From the NCBI GenBank assembly GCA_964428475.1, contig CAYRYO010000005.1, forward strand, positions 1 through 64,000: 64,000 nucleotides of DNA, read 5' to 3'. Under the pieces are notes generated by a model. It was not told the origin of the DNA and did no database searches. It saw only the letters and a list, made by a program, of their open reading frames with translations. Position numbers and translations under genes: made by a program. This DNA comes from JARICQ01 sp964428475 (GTDB taxonomy: Bacteria; Bacillota; Clostridia; Tissierellales; Tissierellaceae). Shown here one piece after another: positions 45,986 to 54,710 of this stretch. The stretch's first letter is position 1, and each line of letters starts with the position of its first letter.

Positions 45986-46798
45986 TTATAAGAATTTGCT
46001 CTTCAAGTTATTCCAATACATATCTTTATCAAAGTTTAGTCTGTAAAGAATCTTTTCGGACATTTTTAAATTTATGCTTTGTATAGTAGTATACTTAAAT
46101 TCCATTCCATCGCTTATAAGGAGTATAGAATTTGTATATCTAAATTCAGGTTTTATTGATATAACTATATCACCAGGGACTATTGTGCTATTAGGTAATG
46201 ATCTAAAGGCTTTAGAACTTATAGGAGAAAGTGGAGTAAGCTGTAAGGTCTTAAGAGATGGATAGACTATACTACCTCCACTAGAAAAGTTATAAGCAGT
46301 GCTGCCAACTGGAGTTGAAATAATCACCCCATCACCACTAAAGCGTTCAAGGTGATTTTCATCTAAAAAGACATCTAGATGGACTACTTTAGACTTTAGG
46401 TTTTTTACAACTATTTCATTGACACTAGTTAGAAAAAAGCTTTTAGAATTTGTTTTTATTTCTGCATCTATTAGAAATATTTCTTCCACAGAATAGTCTT
46501 TTTTTATATATTTATATATAAAATCATCTATATTTTCAGGGAGTATTTCTTGAAAAAAACCTAGATGACCAGTATTTATTCCGATAAATGGGATCTTAGG
46601 GAACTTATTTCTATGTACCGCTCTTAGAAAAGCACCATCTCCCCCAACGCAGATATTGAGTTCTGCATTGCTATTGTATTTTGATGGAAGGTAAAATCCT
46701 TTATCTTTAAGCTTTTGTGTCAATAGTTCAGATGTCTTTTTTGATTTATAGTTTTTATTAGATATAATATTAATTATTCGATGCTTACTGAGATTCAC
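45986..46798 (-). CDS. nadK: NAD kinase
   Basis: This 270-residue enzyme makes NADP from NAD and ATP or polyphosphate. The motifs are GGDGAFLRAV near residue 53, GINTGHLGF near 73, NEIVVKN near 127 and GSTAYNFSSGG near 160. The GTG start follows an AGGAGTGATTTT site on the minus strand. It is alone on its strand. Confidence 0.95.
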   Translation of the reverse strand: MNLSKHRIINIISNKNYKSKKTSELLTQKLKDKGFYLPSKYNSNAELNICVGGDGAFLRAVHRNKFPKIPFIGINTGHLGFFQEILPENIDDFIYKYIKKDYSVEEIFLIDAEIKTNSKSFFLTSVNEIVVKNLKSKVVHLDVFLDENHLERFSGDGVIISTPVGSTAYNFSSGGSIVYPSLKTLQLTPLSPISSKAFRSLPNSTIVPGDIVISIKPEFRYTNSILLISDGMEFKYTTIQSINLKMSEKILYRLNFDKDMYWNNLKSKFL

Positions 46799-46843
46799 AA
46801 AATCACTCCTAAGAAGGTTTTATCTTTAATTAAATTGATTTTT

Positions 46844-46852
46844 TGATATAAT
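46844..46852 (+). promoter_or_regulatory. extended -10 promoter
   Basis: TGATATAAT, 41 bases before the ATG of the RluA-family gene; no good -35. Confidence 0.5.
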
Positions 46853-46892
46853 AAGTATTATACCAAAAAATCAGATAAAAATGGAGGAATAT

Positions 46893-47786
46893 ATGAATTT
46901 ATTTGAAGAAAATGAAGAAGTTGTAATATTTAAAATAAAAGAACAAGATCAATTGGAGAATTTTTTATCTTCTAAAGATATATCTGGTAGATTGTTTAGA
47001 AAGTTATATAAAAAAAGACATATATTTATAAATGGCAAAAAGGCTAAAAAGAAAGCAAAAATAGAAGAAGGAGATATTGTATCAATATTCATGGAGGACG
47101 AAGAGAATAATTTTGAATTAAAGAAGATGGATTTAAATATTATATATGAAGATCATGATTTATTGATATTAAATAAGCAACCTTATATAGTTGTTCATCC
47201 AACTAAATCTCATGAAACAGATACATTGTCAAATGGGATAGCATATTATTTTAAAGAAAAAGGAATAAATAGAAAAATTAGATTTGTAAATAGATTAGAC
47301 ATGAACACTAGTGGGATATTGATAGTTGCTAAAAATCAATTTGCACATCAACAAATTTCCCTACAATTTGAAAATAACACTGTAGAAAAAAGATATAAAG
47401 CATTGGTAGATGGTATAGTAGAAAAAGATCAAGCTTATATGGAGATGAGTATAGGAAAGGCTGAAGGCGATATTAAACAATCTGTGATAGAAGGAGAAGA
47501 AACCCTTACAAAATACAATGTTTTAGAACGGTATAAAGATGCAACTCTTTTGGATATAAGAATATTTACAGGGAAGACTCATCAGATAAGGGTTCATATG
47601 AGCCATATAGGTTATCCTATTATAGGAGATACCTTGTATAATAAAGAATCGCCATATATAAATAGACAAGCACTCCAAAGTTATTATTTAAAGATAAAAA
47701 AGCCAAGGTCGGGTGAAGATTTAGAATTTTCTATAGACATGCCTGAAGATTTTAAATCTTTAATAAACCACCTAAAAAGAGATTAA
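46893..47786 (+). CDS. RluA-family pseudouridine synthase (RluD-like)
   Basis: This 297-residue enzyme has the catalytic Asp in NRLDMNTSGIL near residue 138, the HPTKSHETDTLSNG segment and GKTHQIRVHMSHIGYPIIGD near 230. It modifies rRNA or tRNA uridines. The ATG at 46893 follows GGAGG by five bases; an ATG four codons upstream is part of that site. It is the second RluA-family gene of the window. Confidence 0.9.
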   Translation: MNLFEENEEVVIFKIKEQDQLENFLSSKDISGRLFRKLYKKRHIFINGKKAKKKAKIEEGDIVSIFMEDEENNFELKKMDLNIIYEDHDLLILNKQPYIVVHPTKSHETDTLSNGIAYYFKEKGINRKIRFVNRLDMNTSGILIVAKNQFAHQQISLQFENNTVEKRYKALVDGIVEKDQAYMEMSIGKAEGDIKQSVIEGEETLTKYNVLERYKDATLLDIRIFTGKTHQIRVHMSHIGYPIIGDTLYNKESPYINRQALQSYYLKIKKPRSGEDLEFSIDMPEDFKSLINHLKRD

Positions 47787-47806
47787 TCTCTTCTTAGGTG
47801 GTTTTT
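47765..47806. terminator. bidirectional terminator
   Basis: Long hairpin with outer AAACCACCT/AGGTGGTTT and inner AAGAGAT/ATCTCTT arms, one mismatch between them, ending in TTTTT. It contains the stop codon of the RluD-like gene and abuts that of the convergent gene. Confidence 0.88.
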
Positions 47807-48467
47807 ATATATTGATTTTATCGTTTGGATCTTTAATGCTATCATTATTTAATACTTTTACTATCTCCATTATCTTGCTAAGTTCTTTTATTTTATCTCC
47901 ATTGTTTTCATCTTCTCCAAATATAGGAAGCATCATATTAATTAATTGATCAGGGTGTTCCATTGGATTATCGTTATTCATTAGGGTATTTAAGGCTACA
48001 AACATTTTTTTGTATTTATCCATGTTTACAACTAAATCCATAATGATACCTATTTCTTTATTATTAGAATTTGATGTTTCTTTTTGAACTATCTTTACAA
48101 TTTTATTTATTCTATCTTTTGTATTACTGACAGCAATTGCACCATCAATATAAGGCTTATTGCCTTCGTTTAGAAATCCCAATAATTCATTTATTTTTAG
48201 TATTCTTTCTGTATTGAGCATAGATTGATTTACTAAGCCTATGTACTTTTCTGGAAGATAAGGACCGATCTTACCCATTATACGTATTTTTTCTTTTGTA
48301 TAGATAGGATCAATTTCTACACTACTTAAAAAATCTGCTATGGGTTTAAAGGCCTCTAGACTAGAGTGATTTTGATTTGAAATACTTGAGTAATTCATCT
48401 GATATTTATCCTTATTTGTATTTAATTGGGTTAAAACAAACAATAAGATTAAAGGACTGCTATTCAT
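47805..48467 (-). CDS. protein of unknown function, helical
   Basis: This 220-residue protein starts with a short hydrophobic stretch (about 5-14), too short for a clear membrane helix, then is helical and methionine- and asparagine-rich. It does not match a family I know. A perfect AGGAGGGATG site precedes the ATG on the minus strand. It is divergent from another small unknown gene, and the two may share control. Confidence 0.6.
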   Translation of the reverse strand: MNSSPLILLFVLTQLNTNKDKYQMNYSSISNQNHSSLEAFKPIADFLSSVEIDPIYTKEKIRIMGKIGPYLPEKYIGLVNQSMLNTERILKINELLGFLNEGNKPYIDGAIAVSNTKDRINKIVKIVQKETSNSNNKEIGIIMDLVVNMDKYKKMFVALNTLMNNDNPMEHPDQLINMMLPIFGEDENNGDKIKELSKIMEIVKVLNNDSIKDPNDKINI

Positions 48468-48590
48468 TACATCCCTCCTAAAACTATTTATAAACTATTC
48501 TATGCAGAAAAAAAGTAAATGTTTCGATATTATTTTGTAATATAACTATTATTGGGTTCATAAGTTATCATTAGGAAGGAGGAATTCAAA

Positions 48591-48881
48591 GTGGATAATA
48601 AAAATATAAAGGATTTAATTTCTAATATTAGTGGGTATGAAGCTGAGGAAGAAGATATACTGCTTATTGGGAATATTGCAAACAGTTATAAGGATAAATC
48701 TCAAGAAGAAGTATTTGTAGAGATAATAAATGCTAACAAGAAAATGGAAGAAAAGATGAGTGAAGAACAATACAAAAAGATATTTGAAAAGCTAGATAGT
48801 ATTAGGCCTATGCTAAGTGAGGAACAAAATGAAAAATTAGATAAGGTCATCGAAAAGTTGGGAAAAGATAAAGAATTATAG
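48591..48881 (+). CDS. small helical protein of unknown function
   Basis: This 96-residue, highly charged protein is all helical with two similar halves: SEEQYKKIFEKLDSIRPML and SEEQNEKLDKVIEKLGKDK look like repeats of one helix pair. It starts with GTG after a perfect AAGGAGGAATT site. It is divergent from the unknown gene at 47805. Confidence 0.62.
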   Translation: MDNKNIKDLISNISGYEAEEEDILLIGNIANSYKDKSQEEVFVEIINANKKMEEKMSEEQYKKIFEKLDSIRPMLSEEQNEKLDKVIEKLGKDKEL

Positions 48882-48911
48882 ATATTATATTTAATTGATA
48901 AATGTTGGAAA

Positions 48912-48940
48912 TAGACAATTTAAAGGGTAGGTGTTATAAT
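48912..48940 (+). promoter_or_regulatory. promoter of the FtsH-like protease gene
   Basis: TAGACA, 17-bp spacer, TATAAT, with a TGn extension. It lies 33 bases before the ATG. Confidence 0.72.
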
Positions 48941-48972
48941 CTATATAGATTATGTAAACCACAGGAGGCTCT

Positions 48973-50736
48973 ATGAAAATTTCAAAGAAAAATAAAATAA
49001 TATTATTTATTACAATTGCAGTTTTGTCTATTTCTACATTCATCGTTTATACTAATTCAAATGATAAAATTGAAGAAATTTCTTATACATTATTTTTAAC
49101 TCATATAGAAAGAGGGATAGTAGAAGAAGTGAAACTATCTGATGAGGATAAATTAGAAGTGAAACTAGATAAGGGCAATATAGTGATTGTTGATAATCCT
49201 AGAACTGAAAACTTCAAAGAAAAATTATTACTTCAGGATATAAAGGTGGTAGAAGGTAGTGATTACTCAAGTAGTGTACTCCCTTTTATATTGTTTGTGT
49301 TTATTATAGGATCTATAGCATACTATCTTAATAATGGATCATCAAAACAAGCAGAAAAAGAAATGTCTACGCTATCAGATATGGAAATACCCGATAGGCC
49401 ACAAGATAGGATAAGATTTTCAGATGTAGCAGGAAATGAAGAAGCAAAAGAATCTCTTGCGGACTTGGTGGATTTTATAAAAAACCCCGAAATTTACAAT
49501 AATTATGGTGCAAGATTACCAAGGGGCATACTACTGTATGGTGAACCTGGGACTGGGAAAACTTTACTTGCAAAAGCTCTTGCTGGAGAAGCAGATGTTC
49601 CTTTTTATGCTGTTTCAGGTTCTGATTTTGTACAAGTATATGCAGGTCTTGGGGCAAGTAGAATAAGAGGATTGTTTAAAAAAGCAAAGCAGATGGGAAA
49701 ATCTGTAATCTTTATAGATGAAATAGACAGTTTAGGTAAAAAAAGAAAATCTAGTAGCAATCCATCAGGCAGTGAAGAAGGTGATAGAACATTAAATGCA
49801 CTTTTAACAGAAATGTCAGGTTTCAATGAAAATGATGGAATAATAGTAGTAGCCGCTACCAATAGAATAGATATACTTGATGAGGCGCTTCTTCGTCCTG
49901 GTAGATTTGACAGACAAGTAGAGGTTTCCCTACCGGATATCAATGGTAGGGAGAAAATACTTAAACTTCACAGCAAGAATAAGCCAATGGCAAAAAATAT
50001 TGATTTCAATAAATTAGCATTGGAAACAGTTTATTTTAGTGGTTCTAAACTTGAAAACTTACTAAATGAATCGGCAATATTGGCAGTAAAGGATAATTCA
50101 AGTGAAATTACTAAGAAGCATATTGATAGAGCATATTATTCTGTATTAGTAGGCGATGAGAAGAAGGACAGAACAGGTATAAATAAAACTGACAAGCAAA
50201 CAACTGCCTATCATGAAGCAGGACATGCTTTAGTAGCCAAATTAGTCGGGGAAGAAACTAGGGTTACAAAGATAAGTATAATACCGAGTACTAAGGGAAT
50301 GGGTGGATTTAGTTTAAATATTCCTATCGAAAAGATGTACCAAAGTAAAACAGATTTAAAAAATAATATAATGACTTCACTTGGTGGTAGAGCAGCTGAA
50401 GAGTTGATATTTGGGAAAGAGTTTGTTACCACTGGAGCTTCTTCAGATTTAGAAAAAGCTACAGAAATGATCTTATCTATGATTGGTATATTTGGTATGG
50501 ACAGTGAATTAGGTCTTTTAAATTACAATCTGCTTAATACAAAAAACATAGATACAGGAAATAAGCTTTTTAATAGAAGTGTAAATATATTAGACGAATT
50601 TTATGATGAGACAATAAATATAATAAAACAAAACATTCATATCTTAAAAGAATTAGCTAATAAATTGATGGATTGTGAAGTTTTATATGAAGATGAAATA
50701 AATAATATAATACTAAAGCAAAACAGATTATTATAA
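48973..50736 (+). CDS. FtsH-like membrane AAA protease (short paralog)
   Basis: This 587-residue protein has two N-terminal membrane helices (about 7-26 and 95-115) around a small outer domain, an AAA domain with Walker A GEPGTGKT at 190-197, Walker B VIFIDEIDSL, an SRH with LLRPGRFDRQ, and an M41 peptidase domain with zinc-binding HEAGH at 414-418 and the third-ligand region TGASSDLEKAT. The pore loop reads VQVYAGLGA in place of the usual VEMFVGVGA. It may be a specialised paralog of housekeeping FtsH; the sequence shows no sign of inactivation. It has its own promoter, and the 6S-like RNA gene follows. Confidence 0.9.
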   Translation: MKISKKNKIILFITIAVLSISTFIVYTNSNDKIEEISYTLFLTHIERGIVEEVKLSDEDKLEVKLDKGNIVIVDNPRTENFKEKLLLQDIKVVEGSDYSSSVLPFILFVFIIGSIAYYLNNGSSKQAEKEMSTLSDMEIPDRPQDRIRFSDVAGNEEAKESLADLVDFIKNPEIYNNYGARLPRGILLYGEPGTGKTLLAKALAGEADVPFYAVSGSDFVQVYAGLGASRIRGLFKKAKQMGKSVIFIDEIDSLGKKRKSSSNPSGSEEGDRTLNALLTEMSGFNENDGIIVVAATNRIDILDEALLRPGRFDRQVEVSLPDINGREKILKLHSKNKPMAKNIDFNKLALETVYFSGSKLENLLNESAILAVKDNSSEITKKHIDRAYYSVLVGDEKKDRTGINKTDKQTTAYHEAGHALVAKLVGEETRVTKISIIPSTKGMGGFSLNIPIEKMYQSKTDLKNNIMTSLGGRAAEELIFGKEFVTTGASSDLEKATEMILSMIGIFGMDSELGLLNYNLLNTKNIDTGNKLFNRSVNILDEFYDETINIIKQNIHILKELANKLMDCEVLYEDEINNIILKQNRLL

Positions 50737-50754
50737 TTTTACACTATATGGGAC

Positions 50755-50783
50755 TTGTAAAATCTGATTAAGAGATGTATAAT
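50755..50783 (+). promoter_or_regulatory. promoter of the structured RNA
   Basis: TTGTAA, 17-bp spacer, TATAAT. The predicted start is near 50790. No reading frame of note follows, which marks the product as non-coding. Confidence 0.72.
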
Positions 50784-50789
50784 ATAAAT

Positions 50790-51033
50790 AAGAAGAAATT
50801 CTACGGTGTACGATGGCTTCTATAATTAAACCGACATAGTTGATATGGGAATCTGCGTTTAACATTGGATATCAAGCCTTCACGAAGGGAAGATAAAAGA
50901 TGTTAACAGGAAACCCCCCTTAATATAAGGTGGGTATTAATTAAAGAATGTTGACGGCATCGTGGATCTACATATTAAAAAAAGATACAATAAAAAAGCT
51001 GCTTGTAATCCAAAGTAGCTTTTTTATTGTATC
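50790..51033 (+). ncRNA. ssrS: structured non-coding RNA, probably 6S RNA
   Basis: A strong promoter and a strong terminator enclose about 190 bases of non-coding sequence of higher GC content. A closing helix (50805-50815 with 50958-50968, one mismatch) brings the ends together. An apical rod is made of TTAACAT (50859-50865) with ATGTTAA (50900-50906), TATC with GATA, and CCTT-CACG-AAGG. A small hairpin (50913-50934) sits on the 3' side between rod and closing helix. The size, the rod with a central open region and the 3'-side hairpin fit Gram-positive 6S RNA, which binds RNA polymerase; but I cannot confirm conserved bases, so another RNA class is possible. Confidence 0.5.
50984..51033. terminator. 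bidirectional terminator of the structured RNA
   Basis: Hairpin with about 21-bp arms (one mismatch) and a loop of about eight bases, with AAAAAA and TTTTTT in the arms. It serves the RNA gene and also ends the convergent PHP gene, whose stop codon abuts it. Confidence 0.88.
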
Positions 51034-51834
51034 TTATTGTATATTAATGGGAAACTTTTTTCTTTCTTTAAATATGTGTATAAATTTAAAACCTGAATCT
51101 CTTAACATTTTTTCTGCAAGCTTATATTCTGCCCCTACAGTATCAGCAGTATGAGAATCTGATCCTATGGTTATTATTTCTCCGCCAAGGCTCTTGTATA
51201 GTTTTAAAATAGGAAGCTTTGGATGAAGATATCCTAGATGATTTCTAAATCCAGAAGTGTTTAACTCGATTCCCTTTCCCTTTTTGATTATGATTCTAAG
51301 TATTTCGCTTAATATATCTTTATATTCTTCGAAATGAGGGACGTCTTCTTTGGAAGCAAAATATCTATCAATATAGTCAATATGACCCAATATATCAAAA
51401 TTAGAAAAACCTCTTACACAGGTAAGCATATCTTCATAATACTCAAGGGTTGCTTCTAATGGGTCCTTATCTTTAGTGAAATTATCTAAATATATATCTT
51501 GTTTTTTCACAGAATGAATAGACATCAAGATGAAATCAAACAAATTATTACTTATAAATTGCTGATATCTTTCAAATAGATGTGGTTGAATTCCTATTTC
51601 TACACCAGCTAATATTTCAATGTCTTTTTTGTATTTATACTTAACTCTATTAATATCTCTAAAATAATCAGATTCTCTAAAGACAAAATCTATATTTTGG
51701 GCCGTGCAGTCAAAATCAACATGATCTGTAAAACAAATTGACTTCATATTTTTTTTTATTGCTTGAATTACTATATCTTCCATATCTGTAGTAGAATCCA
51801 TAGAATATTGACTATGAATATGTACATCGTACAT
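51034..51834 (-). CDS. PHP-domain phosphatase, histidinol-phosphatase (HisJ/HisK) type
   Basis: This 266-residue metal-dependent phosphoesterase has the opening DVHIHSQYSMDS, FTDHVDF near residue 35, GVEIGIQ near 80, and ITIGSDSHTADTVGA near 230, which bind the metals. The family includes histidinol-phosphatase, but no histidine genes are near, so the substrate is open. The ATG at 51834 follows AGGAGTG on the minus strand; an ATG 33 bases upstream lacks a site. Confidence 0.88.
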   Translation of the reverse strand: MYDVHIHSQYSMDSTTDMEDIVIQAIKKNMKSICFTDHVDFDCTAQNIDFVFRESDYFRDINRVKYKYKKDIEILAGVEIGIQPHLFERYQQFISNNLFDFILMSIHSVKKQDIYLDNFTKDKDPLEATLEYYEDMLTCVRGFSNFDILGHIDYIDRYFASKEDVPHFEEYKDILSEILRIIIKKGKGIELNTSGFRNHLGYLHPKLPILKLYKSLGGEIITIGSDSHTADTVGAEYKLAEKMLRDSGFKFIHIFKERKKFPINIQ

Positions 51835-52028
51835 TTGCAACACTCCTAAATATTTATTATTTTTCAATTATCATATTTATTTATCTGATAAAAATTAATT
51901 ATGGCTAATCAAAATATCGTTATAATATCAATTATAAACTAAATAAGCTAAAATAATAGTATAAATTTTAAAATTAAAGGAAAAGATAAGGAAAACAACT
52001 ATATAATTGAAATAGGAGGCTAATTAGA

Positions 52029-52214
52029 ATGGAATTAAATGATAAAGAAGTAGTTAAGAAAATGGTGTTAGATTCTCAAGAAATGATTAGGGATTTTGAA
52101 GTTTATTCCAAAAAAATAAATAATAAAGAAGTATCAGATATGTTTAAAAAATTTGCAGAACAATGTGGTAATCAAGCTTCACAAATGCAAAATATATTGG
52201 AAAATAAGATTTAA
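52029..52214 (+). CDS. small helical protein of unknown function
   Basis: This 61-residue protein is predicted to be two helices. The spacing of Glu and Lys and one Cys (EQCGNQ) recalls small ferritin-like or spore-coat F-like fragments, but no motif proves it. A TAGGAGG site precedes the ATG. It lies before the YtxH-like gene. Confidence 0.55.
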   Translation: MELNDKEVVKKMVLDSQEMIRDFEVYSKKINNKEVSDMFKKFAEQCGNQASQMQNILENKI

Positions 52215-52309
52215 TTCTTTAGGTATATTGAAAATATGATTAAATCTAGTTATTGGGGGTAATATGAAAACATGAGTAAAAGAAAATATTCAAAGGGGAG
52301 ATTTAAATT

Positions 52310-52705
52310 ATGATGAAATATTTTGAACAGAAAAGAAGAGAGCATGAAAGAAAACAAAAGGTAGAAGATGCGAAAAAGGTTGTATTTGGAACTGCTATAG
52401 GTACTGGTATCGGAGCTTTAATGGGAGTGCTATTTGCACCCAAAGCTGGAGTTGAAACTAGAGAAGAAATTAAGGAAAAATCAAAAGAAGTAACAAATGA
52501 AGTAAAACAAACTGTATCTGAAAAAGTAGAAGAGGCAAAAGAGTTACAAGAAAAGGTAAAAGCAGAAATGAAAGACAAGTATGAAGATATGAAGTTAAAG
52601 AAAATGGAGATGAAAGAAAAGCTTGTAGATAAAACAGAAGAATCGCTGGATAAAGCAGATAAATTAATAGATGAAGCAAAAGAAGAAGTAAATAATATAG
52701 AATAA
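52310..52705 (+). CDS. YtxH-like protein
   Basis: This 131-residue protein has a glycine-rich membrane helix (GTAIGTGIGALMGVLFAPKAG near residues 24-45, with the FAPKAG end typical of YtxH) and a long charged coiled coil after it (about 50-131). YtxH proteins are linked to general stress in Bacillus. The ATG at 52310 follows AAAGGGGAG; the ATG one codon later is an alternative. The DUF948-like gene follows at 46 bases. Confidence 0.85.
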   Translation: MMKYFEQKRREHERKQKVEDAKKVVFGTAIGTGIGALMGVLFAPKAGVETREEIKEKSKEVTNEVKQTVSEKVEEAKELQEKVKAEMKDKYEDMKLKKMEMKEKLVDKTEESLDKADKLIDEAKEEVNNIE

Positions 52706-52751
52706 AAATTTAAGATAATAAAGATTAACGAATGGAAAAGGGGGTTTTTTA

Positions 52752-53225
52752 ATGGATGTATCTCTTACCATTAATGACTTATTTAAGATTGCTTTATATA
52801 TAGTAGGAATAGGAGCTTTGGGATACTTAATAGTTGTTTTTAAAAACACTTCAAAATTAATATCAGAAATAAATGGGATTGTAAAAGAAAATGAGGATAA
52901 TATAAATGCAATTATAAAAGAAGTACCCGGCATAAGTGAAAATGTGAACTCAATAACAAAAAATGCAGATATTGTTATCAAAGAAATTACTCCTGATATA
53001 AATGGAATAGTAAAAAATGCAAATAATATAACAAATAAGATTGGGTCTTTGACTGATACCGCAGAACAGACGGCAATGAAAGTTTTGGATACTGCAGATA
53101 TAACAGTAGATGCTATAGCAGATGCTGCCTATGCACTCAAATTTAATGTAAAAAATGTAAATGATTATATTCAAATAATAGGTGATGTTATAGAAAGAGT
53201 GAAAGAAATAATAAAAAAAAGATAG
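52752..53225 (+). CDS. DUF948-like membrane protein
   Basis: This 157-residue protein has one N-terminal membrane helix (about 10-29) and then a long helical region with regular Asn/Ile heptads (about 35-150), as in YtxG/DUF948 proteins, which often sit beside YtxH. Likely an envelope stress or structural coiled coil. An AAAAGGGGG site precedes the ATG. Confidence 0.78.
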   Translation: MDVSLTINDLFKIALYIVGIGALGYLIVVFKNTSKLISEINGIVKENEDNINAIIKEVPGISENVNSITKNADIVIKEITPDINGIVKNANNITNKIGSLTDTAEQTAMKVLDTADITVDAIADAAYALKFNVKNVNDYIQIIGDVIERVKEIIKKR

Positions 53226-53250
53226 AACCCATAATGGGTTCTGTTTATTT
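53224..53250 (+). terminator. rho-independent terminator
   Basis: AGAACCC/GGGTTCT stem with a five-base loop, then TGTTTATTT. Moderate strength. Confidence 0.7.
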
Positions 53251-53330
53251 GTATTTTACAAATAAATATGTCATAATTATTTAAATACTGGTATAATAAG
53301 GTATATAAATTTATATAGAGGAGCAAGAAA

Positions 53331-54215
53331 ATGAAAAAAATCAAAATAATATATAATCCTTCGTCTGGAAGACAATTAGTGGAAAAAAGATTAGATAAAT
53401 TAACTAAATTATTGATAGATGATGGCTATACTATTAGCAAATTCATTACGAAGAAAAAAAATGATGCTATGAATGAAACTATAAAGGCATGTGGTGAAGA
53501 CTGGAACAATATAATTGTAGTTGGTGGAGACGGTACTGTAAATGAAGTTGCAAAAGGTATTGTACTTGGAGGTAGAAAAATACCAGTCGCGATATTCTCA
53601 TCAGGCACTGTAAATGATTTTGCAAATTATATGGATATACCTAAGAATATTCTTGAATTTTATGATATGATAAAGAGAGGAAAGTCTCTTGATGTAGATT
53701 TAGGTAAAATAGGAGATAATTATTTTGTTAATGTAGCTGCAGGAGGATTATTATCAAATGTAGGATTTTCAGTTTTACCTGAGGCTAAGATGGTCTTAGG
53801 AAGGATGGCTTACTATTTAGAAGGATTAAAAGAATTAGTTTTAGAAAATTTAAAACCTATAAAGATTAAAATAGAAAGTGAAGAATATAACGATGAAAAT
53901 GAAATATTCTTGTTTGTAATCTCTAATAGTTCTTCAATTGGTGGGTTCAAAAAGCTTGCACCTAAAGCAGATGTCTTAGATGGATATTTAGATGTACTTG
54001 CTATAAAAAAGGCAGATGTACAAGAGTTAGCTAATATATTTTTCAATATATTCAATGGGGATCATATCAATCATCCTAAAGTAATCTATTTCAAGTCAAA
54101 AAATATTAAGATTACATCTGAGGTAGATGTTGATATAGATATAGATGGTGAATATGGAGGCAAGTTACCTGCTACATTTGAAATTTTATCAAATTCCTTT
54201 AGTATATTAATATAA
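53331..54215 (+). CDS. diacylglycerol/lipid kinase family protein
   Basis: This 294-residue cytoplasmic kinase has the family's YNPSSG opening, the nucleotide-binding GGDGTVNEVAKG near residue 64 and FSSGTVNDFA near 87, and a C-terminal beta-sandwich with DGYLDVL. It is of the YegS/DgkB type, which phosphorylates diacylglycerol or related lipids. It is 27 bases before the marR-like gene. Confidence 0.92.
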   Translation: MKKIKIIYNPSSGRQLVEKRLDKLTKLLIDDGYTISKFITKKKNDAMNETIKACGEDWNNIIVVGGDGTVNEVAKGIVLGGRKIPVAIFSSGTVNDFANYMDIPKNILEFYDMIKRGKSLDVDLGKIGDNYFVNVAAGGLLSNVGFSVLPEAKMVLGRMAYYLEGLKELVLENLKPIKIKIESEEYNDENEIFLFVISNSSSIGGFKKLAPKADVLDGYLDVLAIKKADVQELANIFFNIFNGDHINHPKVIYFKSKNIKITSEVDVDIDIDGEYGGKLPATFEILSNSFSILI

Positions 54216-54242
54216 TGAAATTGCAAGTGAAAGGAGAAATAT

Positions 54243-54695
54243 ATGGAAGAGAGATCACTAGAAAGTGTTACTAATATTGAAAAACATCTTAGAAAGATAG
54301 ACTATATCATAAGAAGAAAAGGCAGAGAAATATTACTGGATTTTAATATTACTGTTCCACAATTTTCTGCATTGCAAATATTGATAAATGAAGGTGATAT
54401 GACTATAGGTGATTTAAGCCAAAAGATGGCACTTGCATATTCAACCATAACCGATTTAATAGATAGAATGGAAAAAACAGAGTTAGTAGCAAGAAACAGA
54501 GATGAAAAGGATAAAAGAGTAGTTATAGTAGAAGTATTACCTAAAGGGTACAGTATTTTAGGGGAAGTTTTAAAAAGGAGAATTGATTTTCTAAATTTAA
54601 AATTGTCAGATTTGTCTTGTGAGGAAAAAGCAAACTTAGATAAAGGTTTAGATTCTTTATATAAAGCTATGAAAGATGAAGAAATAGTTATATAA
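54243..54695 (+). CDS. MarR-family transcriptional regulator
   Basis: This 150-residue protein has a winged helix (about 45-110) with recognition segment YSTITDLIDRMEKTELVARNRDEKDKR (positions about 76-102), and dimerisation helices at both ends. It is 15 bases before the giant signalling gene and may regulate it, or the upstream lipid kinase. The ligand is unknown. Confidence 0.9.
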   Translation: MEERSLESVTNIEKHLRKIDYIIRRKGREILLDFNITVPQFSALQILINEGDMTIGDLSQKMALAYSTITDLIDRMEKTELVARNRDEKDKRVVIVEVLPKGYSILGEVLKRRIDFLNLKLSDLSCEEKANLDKGLDSLYKAMKDEEIVI

Positions 54696-54710
54696 AAAGG
54701 GGTTTTTGAC

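Noticed and set aside
49605..49943. 112-residue minus-strand frame in the FtsH-like gene
   Set aside because: Antisense shadow of the highly conserved AAA domain.
50790..50980. RNase P RNA, tmRNA or SRP RNA
   Set aside because: None of the marks I know for these (RNase P GAGGAAAGTC segment, tmRNA Ala-tRNA-like ends, SRP GGAA-loop helix with its symmetric internal loop) is present.
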